The translations under genes were made by a program, and so were the position numbers. From the NCBI GenBank assembly GCA_964030785.1, contig OZ034971.1, forward strand, positions 11,274,579-11,338,578: DNA of 64,000 bases, written 5' to 3'. Numbering within the stretch: position 1 is the stretch's first letter; each line of letters opens with the position of its first letter. The notes below the pieces were generated by a model, which had not been told where the DNA came from, did not search any database, and was given only the letters and a program-made list of their open reading frames with translations. Origin of the DNA: Siderastrea siderea. Taxonomy: Eukaryota; Cnidaria; Anthozoa; Scleractinia; Rhizangiidae. Positions 47,901 to 60,215 of this stretch are shown in pieces.

Positions 47901-50900
47901 ACCAGCACGTTTTATGTCACTGAAGATTAAAGGCGCTTGCATGATTACGAAAAGCGCATGTACTTTTGATGAAGATTCCTTGGTGCTGACCAAAAGCAAT
48001 GCGGCCCCGGGAACGAGATTGATGACCCACAAAACATACAGGCGCAGTTAACGCTATCATCACGCAGTAAAACTACAAATGAATAATTTACAAGAGTTTT
48101 AAGTACCGTTAAAGAAAAAGATTCAAAGTTTTCGCGTGACTCTAGAAACGTTTATTAAAGAAGCCACAAGAAAAGTTCCATTAAGTAGAGGAACACAAAT
48201 TTCTTATCTTGGAACTCACCTCGTTTCGCAAGTGCTTTATTTCTGATACGTATTTGTGTTTGTCGTGTTGTAGGGTGTCATTTCGTTCCTTTAATCTTGA
48301 TTCCAGATCAACAATTAACTCCTGTTGCTCTGTTAAGCGATCTTTCACATTGTTGTATTCCTGAATTTGGTCCGACAAACCCTACAAAAAAAATACAGGT
48401 CAGATGGGGGATAACGGAAAAGGCGTTAATGGGACAGTAAGTAAGATTAAAGTTCAGGACGGGAGGGAAAGACCCCCTCCTCTCCCACCCCTCCCTCGCT
48501 CCTGCTTCATCTTTCAGCCTATCTCTCTTGGCTGCCTTTTTGTCTCGCCCTGACTCTCCATCCGTTTTTTTTCCCGGTCGCTCTCCCAATTTACGCCCTC
48601 TTCGCAGATCACTGCCAGTAGAAAACCAAGTTAAAAGCTATGGCTTTCTTTTTTTTCCTTACCTTCAGTTCAGTTTCATACTTCATGGCCTCTGAACTAA
48701 GCTGAAATTTGAGCGCTGCAATTTCCTGATCCATCATGCATCGCAAACTCTCAAGCTGCTCCTGTGCCTTGACTTGACCTTGCTCCGCACGAATCCTCGC
48801 CTCATTGGCTGTTTCCAGCTGTTGCCTGGCAACATCCAGCTCGTGCTCCAAGCCGATTCTCTCGTCTTGACAAGAAGTCATTTTGTCTTCCAAAGTTTTC
48901 ATCTGGCCTTCCAGATGTTTTTTCTCAGTATCCATGGTTTGAAGAGTCCCCGTAATACTCTCCAGGTCTGTTTCTAGTTTGTGTTTTGACTTGATTGTTT
49001 CTTCAAGCTGATCTTTCAAAGCCGCTAATTCTTGTTGTGATTTCAATCTGAGTTGTTCTTCTTCTTCCCGTCGGCCTTTCAACATCGACAATTCATTCAG
49101 TGCTTTGCTCTTTTCTTCCACAACCGAAGAGATGTCGGACTTCAGAGATTGCTCAGATTCCTCCAGTTCAGCAATTTTGTTATCTGTCTCTATTTTTTCC
49201 TGAAAAAGGAAAGTAAACCAGGTTAGTTAGTTGGTTAGGTTGTGTTTCTTTTAGACCAGCTTTCAACTGAGTGTGGAAAGTAATTTACTTTTCAGGGTTT
49301 ATTCTAAAAATTGGCCAATGAGGGCCTACAGGGCCCCTTTTTGCAATTTTGGGGGGTCCTTTTTCAAGAAAGGGGGCCCAAGAAAGGAGCGACTGAGAAG
49401 GCCTGGACTCGAGTAACTGCAGAATCCCGGATCTTTGCCTCGTAAAATAATGGCTCTCGTCGCTTGCAAACGGTGACTTTCCCTGTCTTTTTTTTTTTTT
49501 TTAGTATTATTATCGTTATATATGTATGGATGAGGAAAGAATAACTCAGAAGCAACTCAAGAAAGTGCAGATTACGAACACAGAAACAAACGAAGAAGAG
49601 AAATTGAGACAGTAAGAGGCTATAAATTTCGAAGTATAGAGCGGTAGTCATAACAATCTTATCGTCGCGAATTTTTCAAATACTTTATTTCAGAAAATTA
49701 ATACTTATCCTTGGGTACAATTTTGTGCGCCCCATTTCACGCGCCAACGTAAAATTTATGGGGTATTTATTTTTCGAATTGCGGAAATCCCGCAAAGCCG
49801 CGCTCTAGAATAAACCCTGCGTTTTCTTTGGTTTTTCTTTACCACGCTGTGTGATTGGTTAAAGCAACTCGCACCTCTTTCTCAACCAATAAGAAGTAAA
49901 ACCCAAAACCAATCGTGACTTGCTCGCACGTGTTTTCCCGCGCTTGACGCCAGTTGGACGTGTTCGCTACGAGTTCTGATTGGTCATTGTGTTTCTCGTT
50001 TTTTTGTGATTGGTCAAAGTTAACATTATATGACACTCAATTAAAAACCGCTCTAGTCAATCTGTATTCAGATTCAGTTAGTCCAGGTTGTTTAGATTTT
50101 CGTGATAGCTTGAGCAAAAATTCCAAAAAGAATATATCCGTGTTTGTAAACACCTCGAATGAACACGTGCTCTCTAGGACAAGATTTAAGTTCGCCAAAT
50201 GGAACACACAATCCAACTGCATACGGGGATCGATCAGATTGTCCCTAAATGGAATGGGAAATCAAATTTTCGATCGTAAAATCCGCATTTATGTTGGTTA
50301 TTCTGGCCTGTTCACATCAATTCTCGAGTTCTTTTGTCGGTTGGATGTATGAAGTAAAGATATAAATGGAATGTTATTAAACGACTGGCATATAGGTACC
50401 TCTATAGTTCGATCTTTTCTTCAATAACTGTCAAGCACAATTAAACACAATTCTGTGGAATTTGCGCCATGTAAAATTTAATGCATTACAACAACAAACA
50501 GAGTGAATTAAAACGAGAAAAGAAACATTGTACATTACCATTTCGAGGAGTCCTTTTTCTTCATTAATGAATTCAATTCTTTTCTTGGCACTGTCTACGT
50601 CTTCATATAAACTGCGAGAATTTTAATATAACATCAGTAATGTTGTACACCTTAAAATATCGCCCAGTACTTCAGCTATTAAATACCAAAGAAGGTTTAC
50701 AACAACGCTTTTTAATTGTCCAATATCAACATGAGTTTGCAAATTTAGATTGTCGTGAGAAGACATAGCGTGCGTGGCGTTTCTATAGGCAATTCCGCCC
50801 ATTCGAGGCATTTTCCACTTTTTGGGACGAGCGCAAAAAATGGAAGCAGCTCGCTCAATTTTCGCGCGGCCAAACAGCGAAAAATTCTTCAAACCTGCGG

Positions 50901-53900
50901 AATAACCTACGGAAACGCGTGCTACGCAGGCTAGCGAAGGCATTAGTCGTCGTACTTACGTTATGATTTCGAGTTTTTTCTTATCAATATTATCCTGCAG
51001 CTCAGATACTTGTCCTTCAAGCTGTTCCTTCTGGGCACTTTTCTCGTGCAGCTGATGATGTAGGGTTGACATTTCCGCTACAAGATGCCTGGCTTGCTAA
51101 ATGAACAGAAATAAGAAAAGATAACTTAAATCAATAGACCACTTCAGAAACGCGCAGGAAAGAATTGTTAATATTAATAGGCCATTTCCGAGTTGTCTTG
51201 TGCCTCTTTTGCAGAGAGGCCAAGTGCACAGCCTTTGATATGAAAATGAATGAAAATAAGTTTTATCTGCATGTGCATATTCGGCGTGTGAACGGCTGCG
51301 CACCAAGACTGGCTTTGAAAAAGAGGTACAATAGAACTCGGAAATGGTCTATTGATTGTTTAAAATTATGCCCATCAGCCGTTAAAACTCGTACGATTCC
51401 CGGTTCTGGTTGCCAAATTGAGTGGTAGCGTCCGATTAACCAACTGAGCTTATGAGATGAAAGTAGAAAAGAAAGTTGCCACAGCAATCGCACATCCATG
51501 TTTCAAGTTACAGTGAATACACAGACGTCCCTCCCAAATTTCTTACCTTCAGAATAACTTTATTGCAATCCTTTGCAATATTATGATGACCATCTGTTTG
51601 ATCAAGATCTTCGTGAAGTTGAAATGCTTCTTTTAGTTCTGATACAAAAATTTCTTGTTGTTGTTTCTGTGAGCTAAGTTGATTTTCCAAGTCTTGAATA
51701 ACACTTTGCACTTTTCTGTTGGTATTTTCTAACTCCTCTACTTTGGCCTTTGCATCTGTAAGTTTATTAGTTAATTCTCTATTCTGCTGTTGAATCTCTA
51801 CAATGTTTGTTTCTAGCCTTCTGTTCTCCGCACTTTGATTTTCTAAACCTCTTTCTCTGTCCATTAACCGTGTCTTAAGCTCAGATTCCAGTTCTTCAAA
51901 TGAACCGAACACCATTCCATTTAGCTTTTCAAAAGACTCTTGAACTCTCTCAAACACGACTTCCTTTGCGTTCAGCTCTCCTTGTAATGCCGCAACTTTC
52001 TTGTTGGAATCCGTTTCCAGTGATTCTAGGTTATTACATTTTTGTCTCAGTTCCGAAACTTTTGCTTCTAATTCCTCAACCGTCTCCTCTTTGCGTTTAA
52101 GCAGTCCTTTTATCTGTTCACACTCGGAATTTATTTCAGTTTGTTTTCTCTCAGAAGCTGTAAGTTGCCTTTCAAGTTCAATTGCAGATCTTTGTGCCTC
52201 ATGTGAAGAAGCCACTGATACTTTAACTTCTTGTTTTAGTGTCTCAATTTCCGCTTCTCTCTCACTCAATGCCTTTTCAGCAGCACCTAATTTCACCGAC
52301 AATTCTTTCGCTTTAGCATGCGCTTCTTCGGATGCCCCTTTCATCAAATTGCTGTACTTTTCATTAAGCTGCTTGATTTTTAGTTCGTATTCTTGACTAG
52401 CAAACTTTCTATCATCGTGCGCTTTCTTCGCTTCACTGCAAGCTTTGGACAGTTGACTCTCCTGGTCTGCTTTCCATTTCAGAATCTTCTGGTGAAGATG
52501 AGAGACTTCCAGTGTCATTCCAGTGATGGTAGGCTGTTCTGATGACACTGGTTCACCCTCTGTATGTTCTGCCAGTCCATGAGAGTCTTCCACAAAAATA
52601 CCTAAAAGAGCAGCGATTTCCGATGACAGGCCAACCAGAGGGTCCGGTCTCTCGTTCTACAACCATGACACAAAAAAAGAAGATTTGAGTACACTGTAAC
52701 TCAAAATGAATGCAACACCTTTTTGAGAATATAAAATCAAACATTTGAGGCTCAGCTCCATCTGACAGGATATCAAACAACTCGAATTTTGTATGAAAAA
52801 TTTAACTCTTCAACTCTCTTCTCAGTGTTGGGTATCCTGGTGCTTAACTTTCTCCTCAGTGTTGGGTATCCTGTTGAATCACGTTCGCTCGTGTTTGATA
52901 CAGTGTATATTCTAAGAAACAAAACTATTCATTATAAATAATTAATTGAAGAATGTTCTGGAAAACTATAATCACTACTGCTTCTTGGTAACTCGTTTTG
53001 TATGTCGTTTGATCAAACTGGTGATTTAAACGCGACTTCAGAATTTGTTTTATAAGCAAGCCCTGAAGGAAACCAGGCAAAATGCTAAAGAGATAGAAAC
53101 TCTGCAATAGAATGCCGACCTAGACAAGGGAAGCAGCGGTAACTACATGTAGGAAAGTTTTAAATTAGCTTAATCCTGCGAATTTAATCTCTTAGGTCAA
53201 GAAGTAAACAAGGAGGGGTGTTTTTACATGATAACCAGCCTGTATGCCAAATTAGAGGAGCTAAATTGGTGCAATTTGGATATCAAGACGAAATTGTCGC
53301 CTACAACCTTTTCCACCTGGGCTCAGTGTGTGATGTTAGTTCATTTACAACATTTGAAGTTTAGATCAAAGCAATAAAAACATCTAGAACAGTTCCAAAT
53401 AAATTCATTTTACTTTGAACAATGCTGCCGGTAGTTATAATTTTTATGGCTTCAATCTCCATCTGGCATCAAATCTTGTGAATAAACTTGTTTAACACGT
53501 CTATGCTGCCTTTGCTACATACCATACCACACAAATCAATGTCTGTGTATATTTCGAGCACTCTTTAACCGTTTAAACCTAAATCGTGGTCAGCATCAAA
53601 TTTCTCCTCATCTTATCAGTGTATTATAACACAAACAGGTCATGAGAATTTAGCAAATGATCACCAAAGATGAATTGTCTTGATGTTTAAACAAGTTCTC
53701 CCAATTAGTACTCAATGAAATCTATGGAGACCCATAAGGAGAATTTATATAATGATGTTGGGGCTTAAAGATTTGTTTTGCAAGTTAAAAAGTGTCAGTT
53801 ACCCTTAAATCAACGCTGGTCATACTACTAATGCTGCTTCTTCTGCCAGATACAGAACCTTGACCATCCACAAAAGATCTCCTAATAAAATCAATTGGAA

Positions 53901-56900
53901 ATAAAGTTAGTAGGACCATGGAATTCCTTCTCGTCTTTGATCGTGTGTCAGGCTTACTGATATTTTCTCCACTGTAACTCCAAATTCCATACAAAAGAAA
54001 TCTATAGATGTTCAAAATGACGGTCTCTTCTCCCAAAGTTACTCTATATAAGGGCTCAAATTTAATCCTCTGCTTATTAACCACTCAGTTTTTATTAGTA
54101 GATAGAAATGTTACCACCCAAATTATAAAGTTTACCGTCTAAGAACTGATCCACATTACATTATAGAGAGTAAAACATCCGAGATTGACATAGCCTGCAT
54201 AGCAAACGTTTCCGTAGGGCTTTCCGCAGGTTTGAAGCATTTTTCACTTTTTGAGTGCATGAAAATTGGGGCGAGCACAAAAAAGTATGAGAAGGGGGAG
54301 GGGAAGGGAGGACCCATTTTTGCACCGCCAAAAAGTGAAAAACGCCTCGAATGGGCGGAAAACCCTACGGAAACGCTTGCTACGCAGGCTAAGATTGACA
54401 ATAAACAACTTACCTAATGACTTTCAAAATTGGTGGAACTAGTTTATTTCTGAATCAGCTTATCACAACCTCTGTTGTCAAACTTCTATAAACTAACTCA
54501 GCAACCATGAACTATGAGTATTTTGAAAACAAATGTTTGAAAGAGAAACCTTGAAACAGAAAAACATGTCAGCAATCTAGGAAAAAAAATGAAAGCTGCG
54601 GTTTACAAAACCTACCTTGAAAATGCAGGCCAGGAAATGTCCAGCTCATAACCAGCACAAGGAAGATCAAACTCAACATCATTCAAGTCGTACAGCTTGT
54701 TAACCAGGGCAGTTGACAAAGATGGGTGACAGAGGATTGCTTCAGATCCAAAATAAGTACTGAAATAGTAAAAAAAATGCAGCTAAATTATGGTAAAATG
54801 AAGAGCTCCACAGGTCAGACCCGGCTAGGGGGGTAGTGGGATACCAGTATACCTCATTTCTTTCTCCTGGGATACCACTATACCTTAAAAATGCAAAAAC
54901 GTTGATAACAGATACCTAAAATTTTTGTAATACAGAATAACCTATACCTGAAAATTTTGGCTAAAAATACCGAATACCTTGGTAAAAAAAACACCCTTGG
55001 TTAGATACTGTATACCCAAAACCCTTGCTGGGCCTGACAGGTCACCATTATTTTTAAAGTAGCAGCTGTTTTGGAGGTACAAACACGTCATTTAGAGTGC
55101 AAAAGAAGGTCAGCTGGCATTTAGGAGGACAAGAGCAGCTTGCAATTCAGGAATAAGATCCTGTTCTCCAAAATTTCTCTCCCACTTAAAACATACTGTG
55201 GAAGTTGACACAAAGATCCCCTTAAAAGGAAAGATTCTGGGGAAAAAGAAAGCAAAATTACAGGGCTTTGCTAAAATTTTCACATTGGGTACCCCCTTTT
55301 TAAGCATAGATTGATCAAAAATATTTATTTAATAAATAAATAATTATTGGAATTACAAGTCAGCATAAGTTTGGAAATGCTAAAATGCGTACACATGCCT
55401 GGGATGTAAATTAGCCACAACTTACAAAATTTATTTCTATATTAATTAATAATTATGGTCTTGGTGGGCAAACCAAAGAAAACAGTTATAAATTAGGAAT
55501 AATTTGAACAGATGTGATGTCTTGCATAGGGTGACCAAACTGTGAAAACCAGACAAAAATTTGTTTGCAACAATTCACATGCAAATCTGTACATGATCAA
55601 AGTGCATGAACACAAGTCACTGCAAGTATATACAAGTCCTGGCAAAACAGTCACAAAGTTACAAGGCACACAAGTTGGTACACCCTATAACTTGCGAAAC
55701 AAAGAATGAAATGATGTGAACTGCAGAAATACAAATGAAATGAAGATGTCATCATCACAGTTGCAATCGCAATCCGGAAAACAAAAGATTTTTGGGGCTT
55801 CAACAGGACTCAAACCCATCCATGGCCTCAACATTCACACTCCAGTGCTCTGCCAACTAAGCTATGAAGACCCATAAATTGGGAGCAGGCCAATTTATTG
55901 AGTTCATCTTAACCCTTGAAAGGAATGAAACATAGAATGAACACGATGTGAAATACAAATGAAATAAAGATGTGACCATCTGCAACTGCGATGGTGACAT
56001 CTTCATTTCATGCTAACTTACATCCTCTTGCAACTCCATTTGGTCAGGGCCTTTACTTCTAATATTATTACTTATTCTGGTCTGAGCCAATACAATTTAC
56101 AACTTCACCTACACACCTTAGCTGTTTCCTCATTACCAAGCATCTCTGGATTGCATCAGCTAATGACCTATGTACCAAACAGTAGCGTATGAATGCTCTC
56201 CCTTTTCCTTGAGGTGTTTTGACCTTTAAAGAGCAATATCCACAAATGGTTATCCTTAATAAGCAATTTGAACCTTGAAATTCTGACTGATTGCCTATTG
56301 AAGAGGTTGGGGCTCAAGAGGGGTGCAACTGATCGGAGCAAGGCCAAAACCCCTAACATCTGTTGTACACCCAGGGAGGGAGGGGGGATTCCATATGAAA
56401 GGGACGGGACGCTTGCCGTTGCAGGGGGCGTAAACTGCAGATTTTGGTCTCACTTAGGGTGTTCAGGACAGTGTTGTTTATGGCTGTGCATAAGGAAATA
56501 TCTATATAAAAAACCAAATGCCGTCATACTGTGTTGTTGTATGGTCCCCTTTAGGGGTAAAATAAATCCTAAGCCATTCCCAGATTAGTCTCCTTTAGGG
56601 GTAAAATAAATCCTAAGCCATGCCCAGATTGGTCTCCTTCAGGGGTTTAATTCTAATTTTCTGATGAGTATTCCCATCCCTTACATATGGCAGTCCCCCC
56701 CCGCCCCTAGGGTTGAATGGCTGAGTATGAATCCTTGATGTTATGAGTAAAGTTGCCCGGTGTAGGTTCAGTTAACTCTAAAAGCGATTGTAATATAATT
56801 ATAATAAAATTATTTGTATTATGGACGTGTAGATCAGTGTTCCAGATAAGAGACAGGTCCCGCGTTAAAAACCCAACAAAGCTGGCAACATGACCCAACA

Positions 56901-58064
56901 AAATAAATGGTCAACTTGAGAAGATTCGAAGAGATCCACATCTATTGACCCCTCAAAATTCCTTATTGACCCTCTGCCTTTATAAGTAAGCTGGAACACT
57001 AGTAGATCCTAATATCTGTTTGGTTGGTTTCTTTTACTCAGGTTTTAACAATGAAAAAAACAAAAAACAATTGTTCATGCTTTGCATTTTTGTACTTCTG
57101 CAGGTAACCATGTGGTGCACAGGCATCCCATCCAAGGAAGAGTAGAAATGCCCTCTGATGCTTCATCATACAGAAACCAGCAATAAGCTCCAGTTGTGTA
57201 GGGCTCCTGTGGCCCATGTGTGTTGTGACTTCACCTACTTAACATGTGCTTTCAACAATTCTGGAGTTTTATCCAAGGTTGTCAATAATAGCCAGGGGCT
57301 GTGGATTTCCCCAGCTATAACAGTGTTGAGCCTGTGCCCCGGCTACTTTGGTAGACATACATGTACATGTACAAGGCACTGCTGTTTTAACACCATGCAT
57401 TTTTCCATCTCCACAGCTACCCGAAATTGTTCAACTGTAGGTAAAAATTTAAAGGATCCTTGTTTACCTGGGGTAAAGCTTGAACAAATTTTACTCCATC
57501 ATCTTTAGGAATGCTCTCAATAATAAAATTCCAGTAGTCCTTCCTAGCACCAAGAAGGGAATACCTTTCTGCAATTAAAAAATGTACATGTAAATGTAAT
57601 AACATTATTATACACTATTATTGATACAATGAATAGAACTTTGTTATCATCCTATCACCACCATCAACAGCAACCACTGACATCTCTTTTCTCAGATAAG
57701 ATTACAGATGAAAACCTCTCACACTGAGATTATTATATTTTGGCTAATTGCATATTCATACTTTGCAGTTTGGTGTCTGGTTTGATAGAGGTCTGCAACT
57801 TATGACTCAGTGCAACAATAGACACATTTGACTGTGTCAGTCATGTGAGAAGAAATAAGATTTGGATCACTCAAGGACTTACCTTTTTGTTCGTGTCTCA
57901 AGACAGTCTCAAGCTTGACACAGAACTTATGAAGGGTAGTTTCATCATCTGTCACTGGCTGCTGTGAGGTTTGGTATGTGTTTCGTAACTCAGTGATGTA
58001 AACTGTGTAATGGGAAATAATGACATTATCATCATCATGACTACTTCTGAATGTAAAATTATTA

Positions 58065-58101
<37 letters not shown>

Positions 58102-59856
58102 CAAACAATTAATGTACTTTCTTAAAACTGAATTCAATCAAACCTCATCAAACTGTCCCCAAATTTAATTTTGCTTAAATTGTGTTAAAGAGTGACTGAA
58201 TATTCACGAAACACTTACCAAATGTTTCCAGTAATTATGTGACCTAACATTTGATTAGATATGATTACATGGTTTTTGTAAAACAAAGTCAGAAGTTAGT
58301 TGCATTTGATTGAAAATATATTTGACACAAAAAACACAGCCATAGCTGTGATCTACAGGTGCATTTTGCTTGTTGCAAGTTTTATTGAAATACCAGTTTT
58401 TATTGAAATATCTGGAAAATTGCGCAGTTTTAAGATTGACTGATCATGTCCAATGAGGTTCAACTAGGTTTAGAAACATAAACACTCCCACAATCTTTCA
58501 TTCTTATCATGTTTGATAATTTACTGAACCCAGATGAACTCAGACAATTTTTGTTTTGAGTTTGAATGGGTGCAATTAAGTTGTTTTCCAACAGTAAACT
58601 CTAAGATGACACGTCTGGACCAGCACAAGTTATCTGTAGTGTTTTAGATAGGTGTCTGTCTCAAAGGGAGTTTGGTTAATACTAAAATGATATCCTGGGT
58701 ACCAGAATTTTCTCTTGCCTGCTTTCCTAGATAGAATTGACGACAATCACCGTGGTGAAGATATCAACTTAAAAAGTTAAAAAAGAGAAACCTCAAAAAA
58801 TGTTAATGCTTAAACAGGACTCAAATTCATGACCCAACAATCTGACGTAAGGCTCGAATGAACCTCTTCACATTTCGAGAATATGCCTTTACAAGAAAAG
58901 ATGACAGACTAAGTTAGGGCAAGTAGGAGTATGCAAGAAAAGCCTCTGGTCACCAGGGTAGTAAATGACAGAAAACAACATGGGCAATGTCAGGGTAGTA
59001 AAATGACAGAAAACAACATGGGCAATCTTTAATTTACAAACTAAAGAGCTGATTATAGTCTATTTACAGGGGTGGGAAATTAGTAAACAAACCATTGGCA
59101 GATACAGAGCTTTGCATAAGGTGGGGCGTCATAAAAAGAAAAGGAAACGAGGGGGGAGGTGGGAGAGGATGGAGAGAAGGGATCTGGATAGAGAAAGTTT
59201 TCAGCGCATTTTAAAAGGTTTCATTTCATTTCTCTGATTTCAACCCTCTTTGTCAAAAAGGGGAGGGGGAGAGAGGGGGGGGGGTCCCCCGAGCCCCTCC
59301 TCTAAACCCCTGAACATGTGAATGAAGGTAATTACTTTCCCAGAAGTTACCTTCTAGAAGGGTGTGCATTCCCATACAAGACAAGTGCATTCTACTGTTA
59401 TCATAGATTTCCATCAGTTTAGTAGCTAGTAAGCAGTGCAGTGTGTTTCTTTAAAATTCTGATAAGATAATAACAGCACTCTTGACGAAAAATGAGTTTT
59501 CATGGCTAGGGAAAATATTATCATTTCTTCGAAGATTTGTTTTGATAAATAATAAGCTCAACATGGAGGCGGAGTTTTAGTTGTCACTCTCCGCAATTCA
59601 TTCATTCCAATGAAACACAAAAATTGCGTGAATAATTTACTTTAAAAGTGTTTTATGACATTAAGAAACCAATCAGTTTTGCATTTTACCTCGTGGTTTC
59701 GTTGGAGTGTGTTAATCTTTGCCACATTCACGAGAATTCGCTATTCATGTCATTCAAGTGTAATTTTAATCACGCAAATTTTTATAAACACTTACCCACT
59801 ATGTCGCTTATCAGTCTTGCTGGGTCGATTATAAAAGCCTCCATGGTTAAGCTCAT
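38944..59856 (-). CDS. FYCO1: FYVE and coiled-coil autophagy adaptor 1, nineteen coding exons
   Basis: Couples Rab7/PI3P/LC3-positive autophagosomes and late endosomes to kinesin transport. Exons in transcript order: 59796-59856, 57883-58002, 57468-57568, 56117-56223, 54616-54759, 53803-53881, 51547-52656, 50960-51096, 50539-50611, 48663-49199, 48220-48381, 46862-47100, 45623-45761, 44101-44174, 43201-43391, 42048-42505, 40153-40212, 39343-39452, and a last exon ending 38946. Phases agree through exon 18 (3,902 nt). RUN domain at about residues 25-175 (VTDDETTLHKF, ARKDYWNF, GKGRAFIRYCLVH). Coiled coil at about 210-975. FYVE at about 979-1035 with RKHHCRMCGRIFC. LC3 motif YEIV near 1170. GOLD at about 1204-1312. 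DQEIAALKFQLSSE and VYILVFDNTFS match the vertebrate protein closely. The last exon is one frame out with the normal acceptor (see findings). The start could also be the second ATG (CCATGG, 59844). Confidence 0.95.
39541..39966 (+). repeat. Dispersed repeat ending in a C tract (copy 2)
   Basis: Partner of 8640-9170, same orientation: CAGTAAAGTTTCGTACGGGG at the left, CATATACCTAGAAG, TTATACCTCAAAATTAAGCC, TTAGCTGCTATCTCTATCTG, and a terminal C run at 39955-39965. In FYCO1 intron 17, between exons 17 and 18. Confidence 0.55.
40540..41345 (+). repeat. Palindrome-rich tandem repeat, unit about 100 bp
   Basis: CATTGAACAGGGTGGCCAA recurs at about 40872, 41066, 41164 and 41266, with spacing near 98-101 bases in the last three. 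Each unit contains a TTGAATTCAACA palindrome and CACTTGAAAACAAAAGAAAA. The left part holds looser CAACATTGTTG words. An unrelated insert of about 80 bases splits the first unit. In FYCO1 intron 16. Confidence 0.75.
42261..42272 (-). other. LC3-interacting (LIR) core of FYCO1
   Basis: Codons TAC GAA ATT GTA encode YEIV, preceded by EREDEE and followed by DAGGED. This matches the aromatic-x-x-hydrophobic core with acidic flanks that binds Atg8/LC3 proteins, and lies between FYVE and GOLD as in the vertebrate protein. Confidence 0.75.
44101..45761 (-). other. FYVE zinc-finger exons of FYCO1
   Basis: Exons 13 and 14 encode WMDDSEASHCLGC and RKHHCRMCGRIFCHRCSDN, and the next exon adds RRVCRQC. 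All eight zinc-binding cysteine positions and the R(R/K)HHCR PI3P-binding motif are present (R and K precede HHCR), so lipid binding should be kept. Confidence 0.9.
45527..45577. repeat. Short snapback element with TAGCCTCC ends
   Basis: TAGCCTCCCACGCAGTCG and CGTATGGAGGCTA are inverted over about 50 bp. The ends resemble those of 10267-10461. The flanks are similar but not clean duplicates (ACCACTCT, GCCAGTCT). Confidence 0.5.
46210..46760 (+). repeat. Two related repeats with AAGCGCGGGAAAA
   Basis: 46240-46440 and 46540-46740 share AACCAATCAGAACTC-type, AAGCGCGGGAAAA and GATTGG(T/C)T phrases in order. 49840-50040 has a related copy in the other orientation (TTTTCCCGCGCTTGACG). In FYCO1 introns. 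No ORF. Confidence 0.5.
50766..50933. mobile_element. MITE with TAGCCTGCGTAGC ends (second copy)
   Basis: Right end CGCGTGCTACGCAGGCTA is well kept; left end TAGCGTGCGTGGCGTTTC is decayed. The flanks GAGAAGACA and GCGAAGGCA match at seven of nine bases. In FYCO1 intron 8, 27 bases from the exon 8 donor. Confidence 0.75.
51176..51354. mobile_element. MITE with CATTTCCG ends (copy 2)
   Basis: AATAGGCCATTTCCGAGTTG is answered by AACTCGGAAATGGTCTATT. Shares the GTGCAC and CTTTGATATGAAAATGAATG interior with 17818-17990. In FYCO1 intron 7. Confidence 0.75.
54191..54391. mobile_element. MITE with TAGCCTGCATAGC ends, perfect 9-bp duplication
   Basis: TAGCCTGCATAGCAAACGTT is answered by AACGCTTGCTACGCAGGCTA. 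The flanks 54182-54190 and 54392-54400 are both AGATTGACA. The best-preserved member of the family that also sits at 13719-13985 and 50766-50933. In FYCO1 intron 5. Confidence 0.92.
55795..55960 (-). repeat. tRNA-derived SINE
   Basis: On the minus strand a tRNA-like head contains box A TAGCTTAGTTGGCAGAG and box B GGGTTTGAGTCC. The sequence before it (CTGCTCCCAATTTATGGG complement side) matches a coral SINE I remember. In FYCO1 intron 4, between exons 4 and 5. Confidence 0.65.
56543..56640 (+). repeat. Two-copy tandem repeat, unit about 46 bp
   Basis: TTTAGGGGTAAAATAAATCC and the following AAGCCATKCCCAGATT occur twice in a row with two or three changes. In FYCO1 intron 3. Confidence 0.85.
58069..58100 (+). 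repeat. (AT)n microsatellite
   Basis: About sixteen AT units in FYCO1 intron 1, 67 bases upstream of the exon 2 acceptor. Confidence 0.95.
58957..59030 (+). repeat. Two-copy tandem repeat, unit about 37 bp
   Basis: The block AGGGTAGTAAATGACAGAAA followed by ACAACATGGGCAAT is repeated once with a single added A. In FYCO1 intron 1. Confidence 0.85.
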
Positions 59857-60215
59857 CCTTAGAACCTATCTGAAAGAGATCCTTTCATTTTGAACAAGAT
59901 CTGACAAAGTTGTCCTAAGTCCGCCATCTTTGAGCTGTAAAGAATTAAGTCACATGCGTAGATCACGAGGACTGGGTTCTAGTAGTTTATTTTCTTCCCA
60001 GACTTCAATGCACGCAGATTCATCATGGCGGAACAGTCTAGACTAGAGAAGGGAGTCGATTAATTAATCTGACAAAATCACGCAGTTTGTCACCATTACA
60101 GGCTAGAAAGAAACACTTCTAAACGGTGGCCTGTGTCATTTATAACAGATATTTCAATGACAGGTTGAAAACAGATCTTTAACATCTTCTCTTGGTGAAG
60201 AATTTTATAGGACAC
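59857..60215. promoter_or_regulatory. Probable bidirectional promoter (FYCO1 / PH gene)
   Basis: The start codons of the two divergent genes are about 360 bp apart, with no repeat between them. Both 5' UTRs must lie here. CCGCCATCTTTGAG at about 59919 is the only promoter-like word I notice (YY1-like CCATCTT). No TATA box stands out. Confidence 0.5.
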
